64,000 bases of DNA, taken from Lineus longissimus (lineage: Eukaryota; Nemertea; Pilidiophora; Heteronemertea; Lineidae). Positions 35,231 through 47,365 of the stretch are shown here, in pieces (positions within the stretch are counted from its first letter, which is position 1; each line of letters opens with the position of its first letter). Position numbers and translations under genes: made by a program. Where the stretch lies: NCBI RefSeq assembly GCF_910592395.1, contig NC_088312.1, positions 12,338,001 to 12,402,000 on the forward strand, in the 5' to 3' direction. The notes beneath the pieces were generated by a model. It was not told the DNA's origin. It did not search any database and was given only the letters and a program-made list of their open reading frames with translations.

Positions 35231-35410
35231 TGTTTAGAATAGAAATTGATACCTCACTGTCGGTATTGATTGTCTCACCAAAACCGCTCGGGTGGAACTA
35301 AAATGTAGACCAAAACTTCCGCTTCAGTCGGTTTTGGTCTACATTTTAGCTCCACCCGAGCGGTTTTGGTGAGACAACCATAATACCGACAGTGAGATAT
35401 CAGTGCCTTA
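35231..35410. mobile_element. Palindromic MITE with ~68-bp near-perfect arms
   Basis: Arms 35249-35316 and 35331-35400 are near-perfect inverted copies (CTCACTGTCGGTATTG, CACCAAAACCGCTCGGGTGG) around a 14-nt loop. No protein is encoded. Confidence 0.75.
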
Positions 35411-36420
35411 AATCAAACCATCGATTCCTAAATTACTGGTGCGATATGAGTGTTTCTATGACTGGCGAGTCACATTTGCTTCAAAGGAAAGCGCGTACAT
35501 TTTAGAAACCTAAAGAATACCCATTCCAACAAAAATATGATTAAGCGAGCTTTTATTTCTTTTCGCTTCTAGTCAAGACGCTGAGTAGTCCAGTGAATAA
35601 AGCACTCGAAAATACCTCCCACGCACGAAACAAATTATCAGTGATAGGCTATAATGGTCAACGCTTTATAATCATGCTGTCACGAATTCGTGGGCAAAAC
35701 AAGCGCACCATTTTTGCAAATGCCAAGCCACTTTAAAAAAAACCCATATTGAATGGCTTTTAAGTGCTGTTGAGTGACATGGTTATCGATATTTCCGCAA
35801 GCAGGCTGTGATAGCTGCGGTACCATTCCTTGTCTTCCCGCCCACCAGTATTTGGAACGAACGGCTCGAGCGGAAGAGATTCCTTCGCAAAATGATGTAA
35901 AAAAGGAAGTTTTCGCCGGGGAGAGAAAATGCACCACCCACTTAAGATTTCGTTAATTGAATAACTGACAGAGTCGATAATGTATGTGGCATTAAGTGAA
36001 TTTCACTGAAGACAATTGGTGAACTTTTCGGTAAAAGCTATACCACATACTCTTTCGAAGGGCAACGAGTCGACAAGCCAAATCAAGGAAGAATTGTGAT
36101 GAGTTGCGTATAGTTCAACATTCCATCAGAAACTTAGTTGTGATCCCGGCCACCCCTTTCGCCCACAAAACTGAGATTTGAAAGGCCGGAAAGTTCTCAT
36201 GGAGGGATTCCATCGCACAAATGTGGAACAGGTGTCCCTTGAGACAAAGCAAAGTGTAAATGTCACCGATTGCGATATCATCAGGTTGATTGATCATGGA
36301 GGGGGAAGCCAGAGTCTAAATGCCAATGATAGGGTTAGGCAGCGCACAGGCTTGGTGGGCAGGATGGATCCTACTGGGATTGAGGTCTGTTTCTAATCTT
36401 CTTTCCTTTGATTGACGAGT
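35411..36420. other. Intergenic stretch without recognised feature
   Basis: No exon or repeat that I can support. Confidence 0.3.
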
Positions 36421-36475
36421 GAGGAGGAGGAGGAGGAGGAGGAGGAGGAGGAGGAGGAGGCGGAGAAGAAGAAGA
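36420..36475. repeat. (AGG)n/(AAG)n microsatellite
   Basis: About 13 GAG triplets pass into GAA triplets. The minus-strand Leu-rich frame across it is an artefact. Confidence 0.85.
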
Positions 36476-38349
36476 TTAAAAAGATGAGGACGACGATGGA
36501 AGAGAGACGAAAAAAAGAAGAAAAAAGAGAAGTGTAGGACAGCAACCATGCAGGGTAATAATCGTTGGTATAGTGCCCCTGGTATCATTGGTATTAAGGA
36601 ACAAATTACCGTTGTAATGGTAGTCGGGAAGTACATGTACCCTCACTGGGTATCCGAGGTGATTGCAATGCAGGACAGCAAGTCTCAGGTTCAGGTAATT
36701 ACAATTCAGCACGATCGTCTGCCGAGAGAAAGATCGTCTGGAAGACTAGCGCGAACATGGCTGTAGTGATAATGCAACATTGATGACTTGCGCATGCAAT
36801 CGCTACGTAAATGTCACGAAAATGGGCTTGGGGTTACGTTAGTCGTGCATGGGGAAGGCAGACCGATCATTTTGCTTGAAAGATTATCTTAAACTGAAGA
36901 GAAAAATGGAGGCCATACTTTATTATAGGATACAGCAAAAGTCAGAAATGATAAAATATTTAGTGCGGGTCGAGCAAGCCTCCTTGGCGAGATGGAGAGA
37001 TGTGGTCTGGATGGGACGGTGCACCATCTGCCATTAATGAACACACATTAAAATGACCGCTTCGATTTGAGCATGAACAAGCAATCAAACTGTCTTTGAA
37101 AGATTCTAGTTCGCGTTGATGATGAATGCCAAATGGCCTCTTGTCAGAAGTGTAACTTTCTCGAACATAGCGCCATTCAGAGATGTTCTATTATTAGTGG
37201 ACTAGACAACAAAACATGACTTTCAAGATATTTCCAGCGAGATGGAAATATAACAATAAGTTTCCAAAATAGACGCATCTATGTCTCAAATAGAAAACCT
37301 CGTTTATTTTCATCAGAGAAAATTCCCTATAGTCGCTTTCAGGTTCTTTCGTTTACGTCATCTCAGAATCTCTCTCATCACATCAGATACAATACACAAG
37401 AAAAAGTCCATTATCAATCTAAAAAAGCTTTCCTTTTGGCAGGTGCAGCAGTACCCTCGATTCATGATATATTATTACTAAACCCAGACAGCCCTTGATT
37501 TCAAGCTCACTCAATCAGGGTTAAGGAAAACAGGGACCAGCAACACCAGGAACACCAGACAACTGGTCCCTGGATCTGTCGATATTGTCTATGTCCTTTG
37601 AACCCTAGATATTGGGAAACAAACAGCCAAAAGCCGGAGGGAAACCTGGATGAGAATCTCTGGCTAGCAGATTGTAAGACTAAGATAATTTGTCAAGGTT
37701 AGGGTGAGGCACCGGTGAACATACAACTCGTCCCCAGGAGGCTACGATTCGATGCGCTTGTATTCGTATGTGTTAGTTAAAGGTTCCTGCATTTGAGGTT
37801 CTTTTACTTTTCTTGTGTTTAAAGCATTAACATCTGGTGCTCAGGTGGTGAAAGAATGCATACAAGCATACATGACGTATATGATGAACTGCCAGCTATA
37901 AGTATACCGAGATTGAGACTGGTAGATTAACAAAGCAGTTTTATATACATCGCTAGCAAGCTAACAAGGGATATAAAACACGAATGGAAATATGATGCAG
38001 ATTAGAGATTCCTGTGAGCGAGGCTCATCTGTTGGACGAAAGATGAAAGTAACTCTTTCAAACAAGATTTTTCGCAAAAAAAAATTACTTTGTTGATATC
38101 TTATAAGGATGTTTCTAGACATCAAAGACATTGCATATCATCCTACGTTTACCGAGAGGGAAGAAGGAATAAACAAGAACGCCATCAACAAAAAGGCCCT
38201 AATCCAGGGTGGGAACAGGAGCGATCCGGCTCAGAATAAATTTCAACGTTTTCTCTCAATTGAAGAGAGGAGATGCAGAACCACATCAATACTGACCTTT
38301 CCATCACAAATGCTTATTTCCAAAAAAAGTGTTTCACGCCGCGTGTCAT
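36476..38349. other. Intergenic stretch without recognised feature
   Basis: No exon, array or inverted repeat that I can support. Confidence 0.3.
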
Positions 38350-38461
38350 CATCCTGAGGAAATCAGGGGTTAACGTTCGCTTCTCCGGCCCTGCACCCTG
38401 CTTGTGTGCAGGGTGTGCAGGGCCGGAGAAGCGAACATTAACCCCTGATTTCCTCAGGACC
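38350..38461. mobile_element. 112-bp palindromic element, copy 2, with 8-bp flanking repeat
   Basis: Arms beginning CCTGAGGAAATCAGGGG and ending in the complement are nearly perfect over about 42 bp, meeting around GCACCCTGC...GCAGGGTG. The direct repeat CGTGTCAT lies at 38342-38349 and 38462-38469, a likely 8-bp target duplication. Copy 1 is at 32088. Confidence 0.75.
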
Positions 38462-38469
38462 CGTGTCAT

Positions 38470-39774
38470 AGACAACGCCTTTTTGCATGGACAACAAGGC
38501 GTAAACTAACAGCCTTATGCGTATAATCAAAAATATATAAGACGAGCTCATATATTTTTGGTATAATACGTGGTTATTTGAGACGCGCTAATTTGGAGAT
38601 TAAAGGTGGGACACGAGGAAGGAGCTGGGGGTCAAAGTTTTCATGCGACTAATATTCACTGTCTAGGACCAGGACTGTGCGTCAGCGATAACAACCTGCA
38701 TAGTCTTCATACAAGCATGAATACTGAGTTTCGATGAACTGGTGGTATGGGAGTGACCCCAACTGGCGACTTCATGTATTTTAGTCTGACCTAGCTAGCT
38801 CCTGCCTACTGTCACCTTTGAAGCCATCGCTGCTATTTGTGCAAAATCATTACGACTCTAGGGCATAATTATTCAAAACGAGTTTCGTCTCTAACGCTGG
38901 CGTTACCTTAACTTGGCGTAAAGTCTGATGGACTTAAGTGAAGGAGATAACGCCAAGTTAACTCATCACCTGTTCTGCGATAGTTACAAATTTTGTTTTG
39001 AACACCTAATTTTTATGTGGAGGCAGGAGCTATGTACTACAACATAATATACGATGACGACAGTCACAACATCATAGTATGTACATGTATACTATCCTTT
39101 TTAGGTCAACAGCATACGAGGCTGACCCCTTCAAATGTCAGAGTACAAGTCACCCACTGCCGCTCAGTGAATCTGAGTCACGACGCGTTGGTATCCTCCC
39201 CTGAATGCCAAATCAGCCAACCTCTGTATCAGTTTATTCGATCGAGTCAGGAAAAAGTACCATGAGGGGAATGAGCCTGCCCATTAGTAATCGTATCATT
39301 AAATGTCAAGCCCCATCAACAGTGTCAAATAAAATGCCAGAGGACAAATTTTCGCGAAGAATGTCATCAAATTGTTTTTCAGCACGACATGGATTGAGAT
39401 TTGCTTAGCTTATATAGGTTATGACACGGGCTTAGAGGCAAATGAAGGTGGTTATTTTGGACTTGCTTTACCAAAAGGTGGTTGAACTTGATACGCTCTG
39501 CGTTCGTATAATCATAATAGGATAATGATATTGTAGAAAACTGTGAAAAAACAGGCCTAGGGAGTTCGCGTCACTCTTTTGGTTGATAACAAAAACGACA
39601 ACACTGGAGGCGGATATAAAAATAGAGCTGATACAGTATGCTCAAAGGTCCGACTGGACTATTTCTGGCCTCGGCATATAAATATATAAATGCATGCAAA
39701 CCTTGGCCTGATCACTGGCCCCTTAGAAAGGTATGATCACAATCTATAAAGGGCTAAAGGTTAAAGGGTCGTAC
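38470..39774. other. Intergenic stretch with one small inverted repeat
   Basis: At 38895-38962 an imperfect inverted pair (TTAACTTGGCGT against ACGCCAAGTTAA) includes AACGCTGGCGTTA, a word repeated at about 52165. No exon was identified. Confidence 0.4.
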
Positions 39775-39970
39775 CTTCTCAAGCGCAACCTTTTCCATTG
39801 CCTCGGCAGTTGCAAACATTCCTGCAGGTGCCGGGAGAGTCGCCGCCGGGACCACGCCGCAAGCCATAAAAGCCATGGCGCTCTGCATCTTGACCCTCAA
39901 GCTTTGAATCGACTCCGCGGACCCGGACTCCGTTACACCAATATGAGGGGAGATAATGGACAGAGTACCT
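39775..39970 (-). CDS. Possible internal exon of an unidentified gene
   Basis: On the minus strand a candidate acceptor (GAGCCATCAG) is followed by 65 open codons to a candidate donor (GAGAAG, then GTACGA). The peptide contains ESGSAESIQSLRVKMQSAM and an Ala/Pro-rich part ending EAMEKVALEK. The exon is GC-richer than its surroundings. The splice signals are only fair and the family is not recognised, so this may be chance. The frame in this reading differs from the longest ATG-initiated one on this strand. Confidence 0.3.
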
Positions 39971-40153
39971 CTGATGGCTCAGAATGGGCGCTCTGATGCC
40001 CGAAAACAAACAGAAGAAATTCGATCCAAAGCGTATACCACTCCGAGAGCCTTATGACAGGGCCAGGAGTTAAACGAGCATTTGTCTAGGATATTCTCTC
40101 CATTCTATCGGTGTCACCTAGGGTACGGCAACATTGCGTGACGTCTTCGCAGG

Positions 40154-40695
40154 CTATACAGCAGATTTAGCCCAATCGTAAAAATTTGTAACAATCTGAG
40201 CCAGCGCAAATAAAGGTTTACGGATATTAGAAAAAACTCCCTGAGAGGCGTTATTATTGGATATTAACACGGTTTCATTCGAAGCTTTCGATATAAGTTT
40301 ACGTTTATCCACGGTCATATTAACATGCTGAATGGGTTTCACTTCACTGGGCACCAAACGAGTTCTACCGCCAAATATCAGTAGGTCATGGACTGTTTGG
40401 ATGATTAGCACTTTAGGATATCTTCGATGAGTTTGTCTGCGTTTGTCTGTTATGACATTTGGTGAAGGCCGATGGCGTGATTGTCACTTGTTGGAGTAAG
40501 GAAATCGTATCGAAAGAAGATTCTTAATGACCTTTTAGCTAAGATTTTAGATATTACCGGCAGAACCAAAGAAACTCGAAATTCTTCGTGACTAACCAAT
40601 CTTTGGGAAAGGAAAGTGTTTGACGACCATAACCGACTAAACAACTGTGTCGTTAAACAGCTTAATTGTTGATAGCATACCAATGCAAAGAACAT
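40154..40695 (-). pseudogene. Possible LINE reverse-transcriptase remnant
   Basis: The minus-strand frame 40695-40450 contains LPVISKILAKRSLRIFF and, nine residues further on, FLTPTS. This resembles the 'LPVLSKILEK...LL(T)PTQ' segment of LINE reverse transcriptases. The next frame (40411-40154) contains DLLIFGGRTRL, recalling the C-terminal 'ELLIFGTRQRL' part. Most of the enzyme, including the catalytic YxDD block, is absent. If real, it is an internally deleted fossil. Confidence 0.35.
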
Positions 40696-41751
40696 GAAAA
40701 AAACAATCGCAATCTATACATACCGACTATCTTAAGCAATCATATTGCGACCAAACTTGAATGGAAAGTTGGGGCAATGGATAGCCCATGAACTTATGCG
40801 CGCTCTGAGACTGATAGGAGCTTTATCCTCTTACGGGTTCTAGTTGGATGTCATATAGCTACATGTAACACAAGCATTGGAAGTCCCCAATACCACTGAC
40901 GAAATGAAATGTATTGATGTATACATCTTGGCTCGGATTTCCCCGTCAAATTCGTTTTCCCAGCAATTCCAAGTTTACATAATATCAAAACAACATTTCA
41001 CATATAACCATAGATGACTTCCTACTTCGAAAAACAACCTCTTCCCTCCCAATTTCGAGATCACTCCGGACAAACCTCACCACTTTCTCCTTTCATTGTA
41101 TAGATAGCCAATCTGCCGAATCAGTCTGGCCTATATTCCCTGGTTTCATAGCTATAACTGAATGACTATAAATTAAAAGAAGAAAAAGTTAGAAAAGTCC
41201 GAACATTGACCAGGCACGTGAACGTGGCTTTTATCGGGCTCACGAGACACGGAAGACGGACCAACTGGTCTATTGGTATGCTATAAAGTGAGTAAGCGTA
41301 ATTTCAAAGGAAGTAACCTCCTTGTGCATCGAATAAAAAGGAACTTAATTTATGAGCAAACATAAATTTCTATCTGTCGAAGAAGAAAGTGAAACTTGCA
41401 GAACAATGTGGTCAGCTCGCGGCTCTTGTCTTTCGAACTACATGTCTTAACGGTTTTATACAGTTACATCAGAGTAACATGTAATGACTAAGAGAATTGT
41501 TAAACATGTAAAAAAACCATGCTGCCCGTGTTTTAGCTTTGGCCAAACCAACATGCAGATAGCAAAGGGAAAAAAACCAATCAGATACAGTTAATAGTAT
41601 ATGGTGCATAGATAAGGCGTCTTAAAGAATCTCTGACATTTGCAATGATAAAAGATTCAAATGTAGAATGCAAAAGGGCATGGTGCTGATCTGCACCTTG
41701 GCGGACGGATCGATACGCCAGATTGCGTGCGGGGGTGGCGATGAGGGAGAG
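40696..41751. other. Intergenic stretch without recognised feature
   Basis: No exon or array that I can support. Confidence 0.3.
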
Positions 41752-42339
41752 TCCGCCCGCGCACTTTATTGAATATCTGTGGCGGATGGTAACCGGAGAG
41801 CGAAGACAATCAAGGACAGTGTCACCCCGGAGGAAAAGGCCTCACCTATAGCCGAGGTAACTGGGGTTTGCCATATTTGAGAAAAAATCAAGAAGAGAAA
41901 TTTCTTGATTTACATGTAGTTGAAATAAAATATGTTGCATCTCTTGGTCACATTCAGCTTGTACACGTGTCGCCTTTAATGATACTCAAAAGAAAGTTAT
42001 CTCATATTGTTTCCTCAGGAGCCCCAAAACGAAATTGTACATGGATAACAACGCTATTTCTTTCATGACATAGTTCGTTTGTGGTCATAACAACAAATCA
42101 TCTCGCTTTGAAATTTTACTCAATGTGACCGGATAAATGCGGTTTAATACGAAAGTTTACTTTTGCTCAACTAAATTCATGAAACAAGTATTTCTGGTAT
42201 TTTCATAAATTTGACATACCGAGTCACCGAGTTCCCTCGGCTATAGGTGATCTCCTCTTCCTCTAGCATGTCTAGGGCGAGAGTTAAAGGTAATTCCGTC
42301 GTCCGCCGAGGCTGAAGAGAGAGGGACGGGCGGACCAAT
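41752..42339. mobile_element. Imperfect inverted-repeat element with CACCTATAGCCGAGG inner arms
   Basis: The inner arms CACCTATAGCCGAGG at 41843 and its complement ending 42249 match over about 23 bp. Weaker inverted similarity continues outward (GTCCGCCCG, GGCGGA, GAGGAARAGG) to about 41752 and 42339. No coding capacity and no clear target duplication. Confidence 0.55.
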
Positions 42340-43063
42340 CTACCACTTCAGTAGACTGACGATGTTCTTGTAGAAGTGTGGCAAGGAACAGAAAAATAGT
42401 TTTTCCCATCTTTTCCTGATTCACATGCCCAACCTAACCTGTCAACGCCTGAATTTATCTTCCTGGCCACGTCCTAATCAGCGTGGATGTTCGTAAATAC
42501 ATGTATACCCTTAATATACGAGTGAATACGTTTCCTCATCAGCATGACCAGCATGACCAGTCTGCGAAGAACAACTTTAGATTCACCCACAACCACCAAT
42601 GAAGCACAGAAAGAGAAAATTACCTTGGTTACAACCTTCGAATAATTGCTTAAAGCTAGTTAGTCCAAGTTACAACTGAACAGGCAAAAGACTGGTCAGA
42701 GAACGTGAGAGTATTCTCCAATCTCGTATATGCTCAATATTGCTTATCTTAATGTCCACTAACGACATGCCCAGCCCACACATTAAATTCATATTGATTT
42801 ATTAATGCAATTTTGCTTGATAGAAACCAACACAATTGAAAAAGAATACTTTGCTTGGTCAGCAGAACTGGAAGTGAGGCAGCAGGTTTCAGGTCTGTAG
42901 ATTGATGTGGGATTGGACCCTGGGAACTGTATAGGCAGCACCAGGACTGGTGACAGCAAGCAATAGAGGATATGATAATCTTATAGATAGGATTGTCCAA
43001 TATAGGTTTTGCTTAAGGCTAAAGAAAAATCATCGTCAGATAGGTCACGTACAGGTAGGGTGA
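42340..43063. other. Intergenic stretch without recognised feature
   Basis: No exon or array that I can support. Confidence 0.3.
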
Positions 43064-43890
43064 CACTCTTCTCAGATATTACAGTTTATACTTTTTGCCC
43101 TTTAAGTCATATAAAGGGTGACATTGTCTTTCGATAGGCACTATCTTGCTCAATTAAATCATTACAAAAGTAACAGTGACTCTCGACAGGGAATGCTTTT
43201 TAAATTTGCTCTTTAAGTCATTGCAAAAAACATAGAATTTACAAAGGGTGTTTAGCTTAAAACAGCATTTAATGTCTGAATAGACAGAGTCAGGGCCTTG
43301 CAGGGTTTCTTCATGAAAACCGCATTAGGCCCTGAAACTGATTATGTAGAATTTACACGCGTCTAACTCTTAAACACCCTTGGTAAATTCGGCCCAATAT
43401 TGTCTTTCGATAGGCAATGCTTTTGGTCTTCAAGTCATAGCAAAAGTGACAGTGTCTTTCGACAGGCCATGGCTTTTGCTCTTTAAGTCATTGCAAAAGT
43501 AATAGTGTATTTCGAAAGACACTGTCACTTTTGCACTTTTGCACATTGCATGGGTGACAGTGTGTTTTGATAGGCAGAAGCCTTTGCTCCAGTGAGTCAT
43601 TACAAAAATGACAGTGTCTTTCCATAGCCAATAGCTTTTGCTATCTTATTCATTGCAAAGGTGATCGTGTCGTTCGACAGACAATGGCATTTGCTCTTTA
43701 AGTCATTACATGGGTGACCGTGTCTTTCGATAGGCAACAGCTTTTGCTCCTTAAGCCAAGAATGAGAGTTTCTTTCCATACGCAATTGCTTTTGCTCTTT
43801 AAGTCATGAGGGGTGACAATGTCTTTCGACAGGCAATCAGTTTTGCTCGTTAAGTCATTACAAGAGTGACAGTGTCTTTCGATAGCGATC
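43064..43890. repeat. ~54-bp minisatellite, about a dozen diverged units
   Basis: The unit reads roughly GTGACAGTGTCTTTCGATAG + GCAATAGCTTTTGCTC + TTTAAGTCATTACAAAAG and repeats with drift across the interval, interrupted at 43235-43390 by an inserted palindromic element. One inverted fragment (GAAAGACACTGTCAC near 43515) shows a local rearrangement. Confidence 0.8.
43235..43390. mobile_element. 156-bp palindromic element inserted in the minisatellite
   Basis: The ends GAATTTACAAAGGGTGTTTA and TAAACACCCTTGGTAAATTC are inverted copies. An inner pair TCAGGGCCT/AGGCCCTGA extends the palindrome. It clearly interrupts the 54-bp array. Confidence 0.65.
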
Positions 43891-44837
43891 GACCACCCAA
43901 ATATCACGACAGTTTGCCGCAGCAAGGCGCGTTCAGGCTGATGGGTTGTATGCAACGCGTTATCGAGAAGCGGGAACACGAAGTACGTCTTATTGCACGG
44001 TACTCACTGGCGCACTTCAAGATATTACACGCAGAAATGTCTTGAGTAGCTGACTGAGTGGTTCTAATCGGGAAAAGTGGCTGGATGAAGTGGCATCGTG
44101 TGTCTCAGAAAGACATCTAGGGGCCGATATTTCTCTCAAGGTACGCGTGTTTATCGATTTTGCAAGGAGTATTATGTTATCAGCTGGTACTCGTGGCCTT
44201 TGTACACTGTGGAGTGTATTTTTTATAGAAGCGTGTTTCGCGTACGGTACGGTATTGTCATGTTTACTAGATATAAGGGTATCACATTTGCGATGTTCTT
44301 ATATGAAATTGCGGTTATTTCTTGGTGTGCGTGAGGCGCGGTAAAGATTTTCATCCAGGCATTTATTTCAGAATATAATCAAAATCTATCTCAAAGATAG
44401 GATATATAGGATATACATGTATACGTTTTTCAATGCATAGAGCGAATGAAATTTCTCAACTTACGGATACTGATAAACCCCCAAACAGAACCAATAAAGT
44501 GTATTTCGTATAATAGTTATTGTCTTTGAGATTCCAAGATGGCCATCGAATAACCCGGCGGCATTTTGAAATCCAAGATGGTGGATGCTGCGAGACCATG
44601 CCTAATTCGGAATTCCCAGATTGCCGAAGCCTCGCCCGAGACCTTGTTGTAGACGGCCAGATAAGATTCATTAATGGTTACTGCTTTCTCAGCCGCAGAT
44701 CGTCGCGATATGACTAAGTCATGGGAATTGAACACAAGCCGAATACCTCCAATTAGTTATGAGTCCCAGTTATAAATGGGTAGACAATTTAAATGTAAAA
44801 TCTTGGTTCTCTAATTAGGTCGTCAACAAAAGGTGAA

Positions 44838-45083
44838 GCACTAGGTTGGCCTTGCAAACCCTACGAACGACAAAGTACGAACTACGAAGGTCTGATCTGT
44901 TATGCCAAGTCGTGTACTGCTTCATTTGCGCGACACTGGTAAGCAAAATCCATCTCCTGTTCTCAAATTAGTTGCACGAGAAATCTGGGATATTATTCAA
45001 AAAGGTCGTCGATATAAAAGTACTTCGCACTTCGTCCTTCGAAGCACTTCGTACGGGTTACGAAACCTGGCTATTGTCTAGTG
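44838..45083. mobile_element. Diverged inverted-repeat element rich in TACGAA words
   Basis: ACTAGGTTGGCCTTGCAAACCC at the left and GGGTTACGAAACCTGGCTA with CTAGT at the right are diverged inverted relatives. Multiple TACGAAGTGC-like words lie inside. It resembles a fragment near 6734. Confidence 0.4.
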
Positions 45084-45878
45084 AGGAGCTATTTTGTCGC
45101 ATCTGTTATGCAGAACCGCGGTGAGGGTCCCAGGGGGTCGGTTTGCTAGACAGGCTGCGGAGAATTTGCGCGTGGCGAGCAAAATAAAGGCAATCGAAGT
45201 CAAAGCAACCTACCTGAAACCGCATTTTGATTTCACTGTTGAGCTATTTAGGAGTAAGGTTTGTCAAATATCTCCCAATACAAGGATAGGGATTCCGAGG
45301 CCTGGGAAATAGGGGTTCGAACCTACGACATATATATATAGCACACCATATGGCAGACACACTCATTATCAGCATGCTCTATGCAGACAGTTGACAGCTG
45401 TCAAGTGCACGCGAACACGAGGTGGCGGGAAGATGGAGAAAAGCGGGAAAAATTGGTCCTACCTTCTTCAGCCTGGCCGCCTCTTGGTGTCGAGGGGCTA
45501 TAAATCGCTGGTATCTTCTGTTAGGGAACGCCATCCACGCGGTATGGCAGCTATCAATGGCTTCAAAAAGCCAACAGAAGGTGCACTGTTGACAAATCTG
45601 GTGCTGTTGTCTGCTCAAATGCAACACAGGGATAAAACGGCTTGAATGGATGCAGGACAGATATGTTGCTCCGATGGTAACGGTTAAGTCAGAATTCCCT
45701 TAGAACCCTTATAACTAAAACCCTTCTTGCTCGAACACACGCTATACTGTATATGTTAATTTCAGCGCAACGACGGAAAATTGTAAATTTCCCCACGGGT
45801 TTGTGACGCAAGCAATGTTTTGGTCTCGCACCAATCGAAGCCAACGTTTCATTGTTCGTAATGAATTATCGATTTCAC

Positions 45879-46146
45879 CACGTGACCAATGGTGCATTAT
45901 ATGAATGAAATCTTCGACAACCAGAATGCGTCGCCATGGCAACGCCTACGTCATCCCGGCCGAACCTTGGCAGATATCCATTTTGTCTCAATACCAAAAT
46001 AGCTCCATTCATTGACGAATAATTGGGTTGTTTCTGTATATTTCGAGTCCGCCAACGCTTTCTGAGGAGATTTGATATTCCTGGCTCTTGGGAGCAATAT
46101 ACACGGCAATCCCCTTGGATGCAGGGAGTCCCGTTGCCAGGGCGAC
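45879..46146. promoter_or_regulatory. Cluster of E-box, CCAAT, RFX X-box and CRE-like sites
   Basis: CACGTG (45879-45884), CCAAT (45886-45890), GTCGCCATGGCAAC (45930-45943, near-consensus RFX X-box), TACGTCAT (45947-45954, CREB/ATF-like) and a second X-box-like GTTGCCAGGGCGAC (46133-46146) lie within 270 bp. An ATTGG at about 46248 and a TATAAA at 46194 follow. This looks like a promoter or enhancer. The dependent transcript is unknown. Confidence 0.4.
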
Positions 46147-46844
46147 AAAAAGCTTGGCGACGTTCTATTTTGGGACCTTCTTGCTTGACATGTCTATAAA
46201 TGGTAATTCCCACCGCCGAGTTCTTCGCCCTGCTGTCTTGGGTTGTTATTGGTTAATGGCTTTCAGGGTGCGGCCATGTGGTTTGTTTATTGCGGAGTAG
46301 CGCAGGATTCTGCGAAACATGAACCTGAATCACGCGGCGTGAGAATGAAGCAATCATGGTAAACAGAGACATTTAACGGTACAGAAAATAGTTATTAAAA
46401 AATGGCAAACATGAACAGATGCATGTGTATTGATTCGATTGCTCCCAATTTCCGTTTGAGGCATTAACCCGTAACCTTACTTCAATTTTACTAAAAGTAA
46501 CCAGTAACCTTAGACACAATACAACCAAGAATAGCATGTAACATTAGACAATAACACTTTTAGAAGAACATACGTCACGAAGTAAGTCACTACGACAAAG
46601 AGGGTAGAGTGGTCATGATCGCCATGTTTCCAATTTGACAAAATTTAGATCACCAACATCATTTTCTACGAATCGTACAGCGGTGGTATCATGTCTACTA
46701 GGCCGGCTTTAGAGATATGGCCAAGATAAAGTTAACAATGGGGTAGTATAGCCGTTTGAAAAAAATTCCGATTCGCATACCCCGCGTAACGCAAAGGAAT
46801 ACGATCAATGGACCCGACTTCCGGGAGGAATATAGCCCAATATA

Positions 46845-47019
46845 CAGTGAAACCTCCCTTAGCGGAACCTCTCTATTAAGGACAACCTCTCTATTAGGGA
46901 CACTAGTTTTGGTCCCAAATTGGTTGTTTCCATTCAATTTGACCTCTCTAATCCGGACAACTCTATTAAGGATATCACTTGTCAGTCCCGAGGGTGTCCT
47001 TAATAGAGAGGTTCTACTG
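46845..47019. mobile_element. pogo/Tc1-type MITE, copy B
   Basis: It begins CAGTGAAACCTCCC and ends GAGGTTCTACTG with TA on each side. The body has the same 'CTCTCTATTAAGGACA' theme as 23137-23314, in inverted orientation relative to it. Confidence 0.75.
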
Positions 47020-47365
47020 TAATAGGTTCGATCCGCTACGCTATATACCTTTTGCTAAGGGACGAATTATTATTGGTCTAGAAGGAAAAGGTTTGTACAC
47101 AGCGAAATCCTGAGCTCGAGAACAGAATGGCGACAAGACTAGGGGTCGAACCCGCAATTAACGGACACCTTGCCCACATCCTCCCAGAGGAGGCCTTTTG
47201 GGTCCCTCCTAAAATACTCTCACAAAAGGCGAGCGCTTTGAATGGATCTACCGTAGCCCACTACGGTGTATCTTCACTAGAAAGTGAGGAGAACAATTCT
47301 CTTGCATTGTCAAGGCAGGAGGGCACGAACCAGTACTTGAATACCCACACACAACCTGATTAGGA

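Noticed and set aside
36316-36636. Leu-rich 106-codon minus-strand frame
   Set aside because: Driven by the (GAG)n tract, with no other support.
43064-43890. CRISPR array
   Set aside because: Units are contiguous and drift along their whole length, with no fixed repeat separated by unique spacers, in a eukaryotic context.
45300-45325. tRNA B-box-like GGGGTTCGAACCT
   Set aside because: No A box or foldable tRNA upstream. Probably a SINE scrap or chance.
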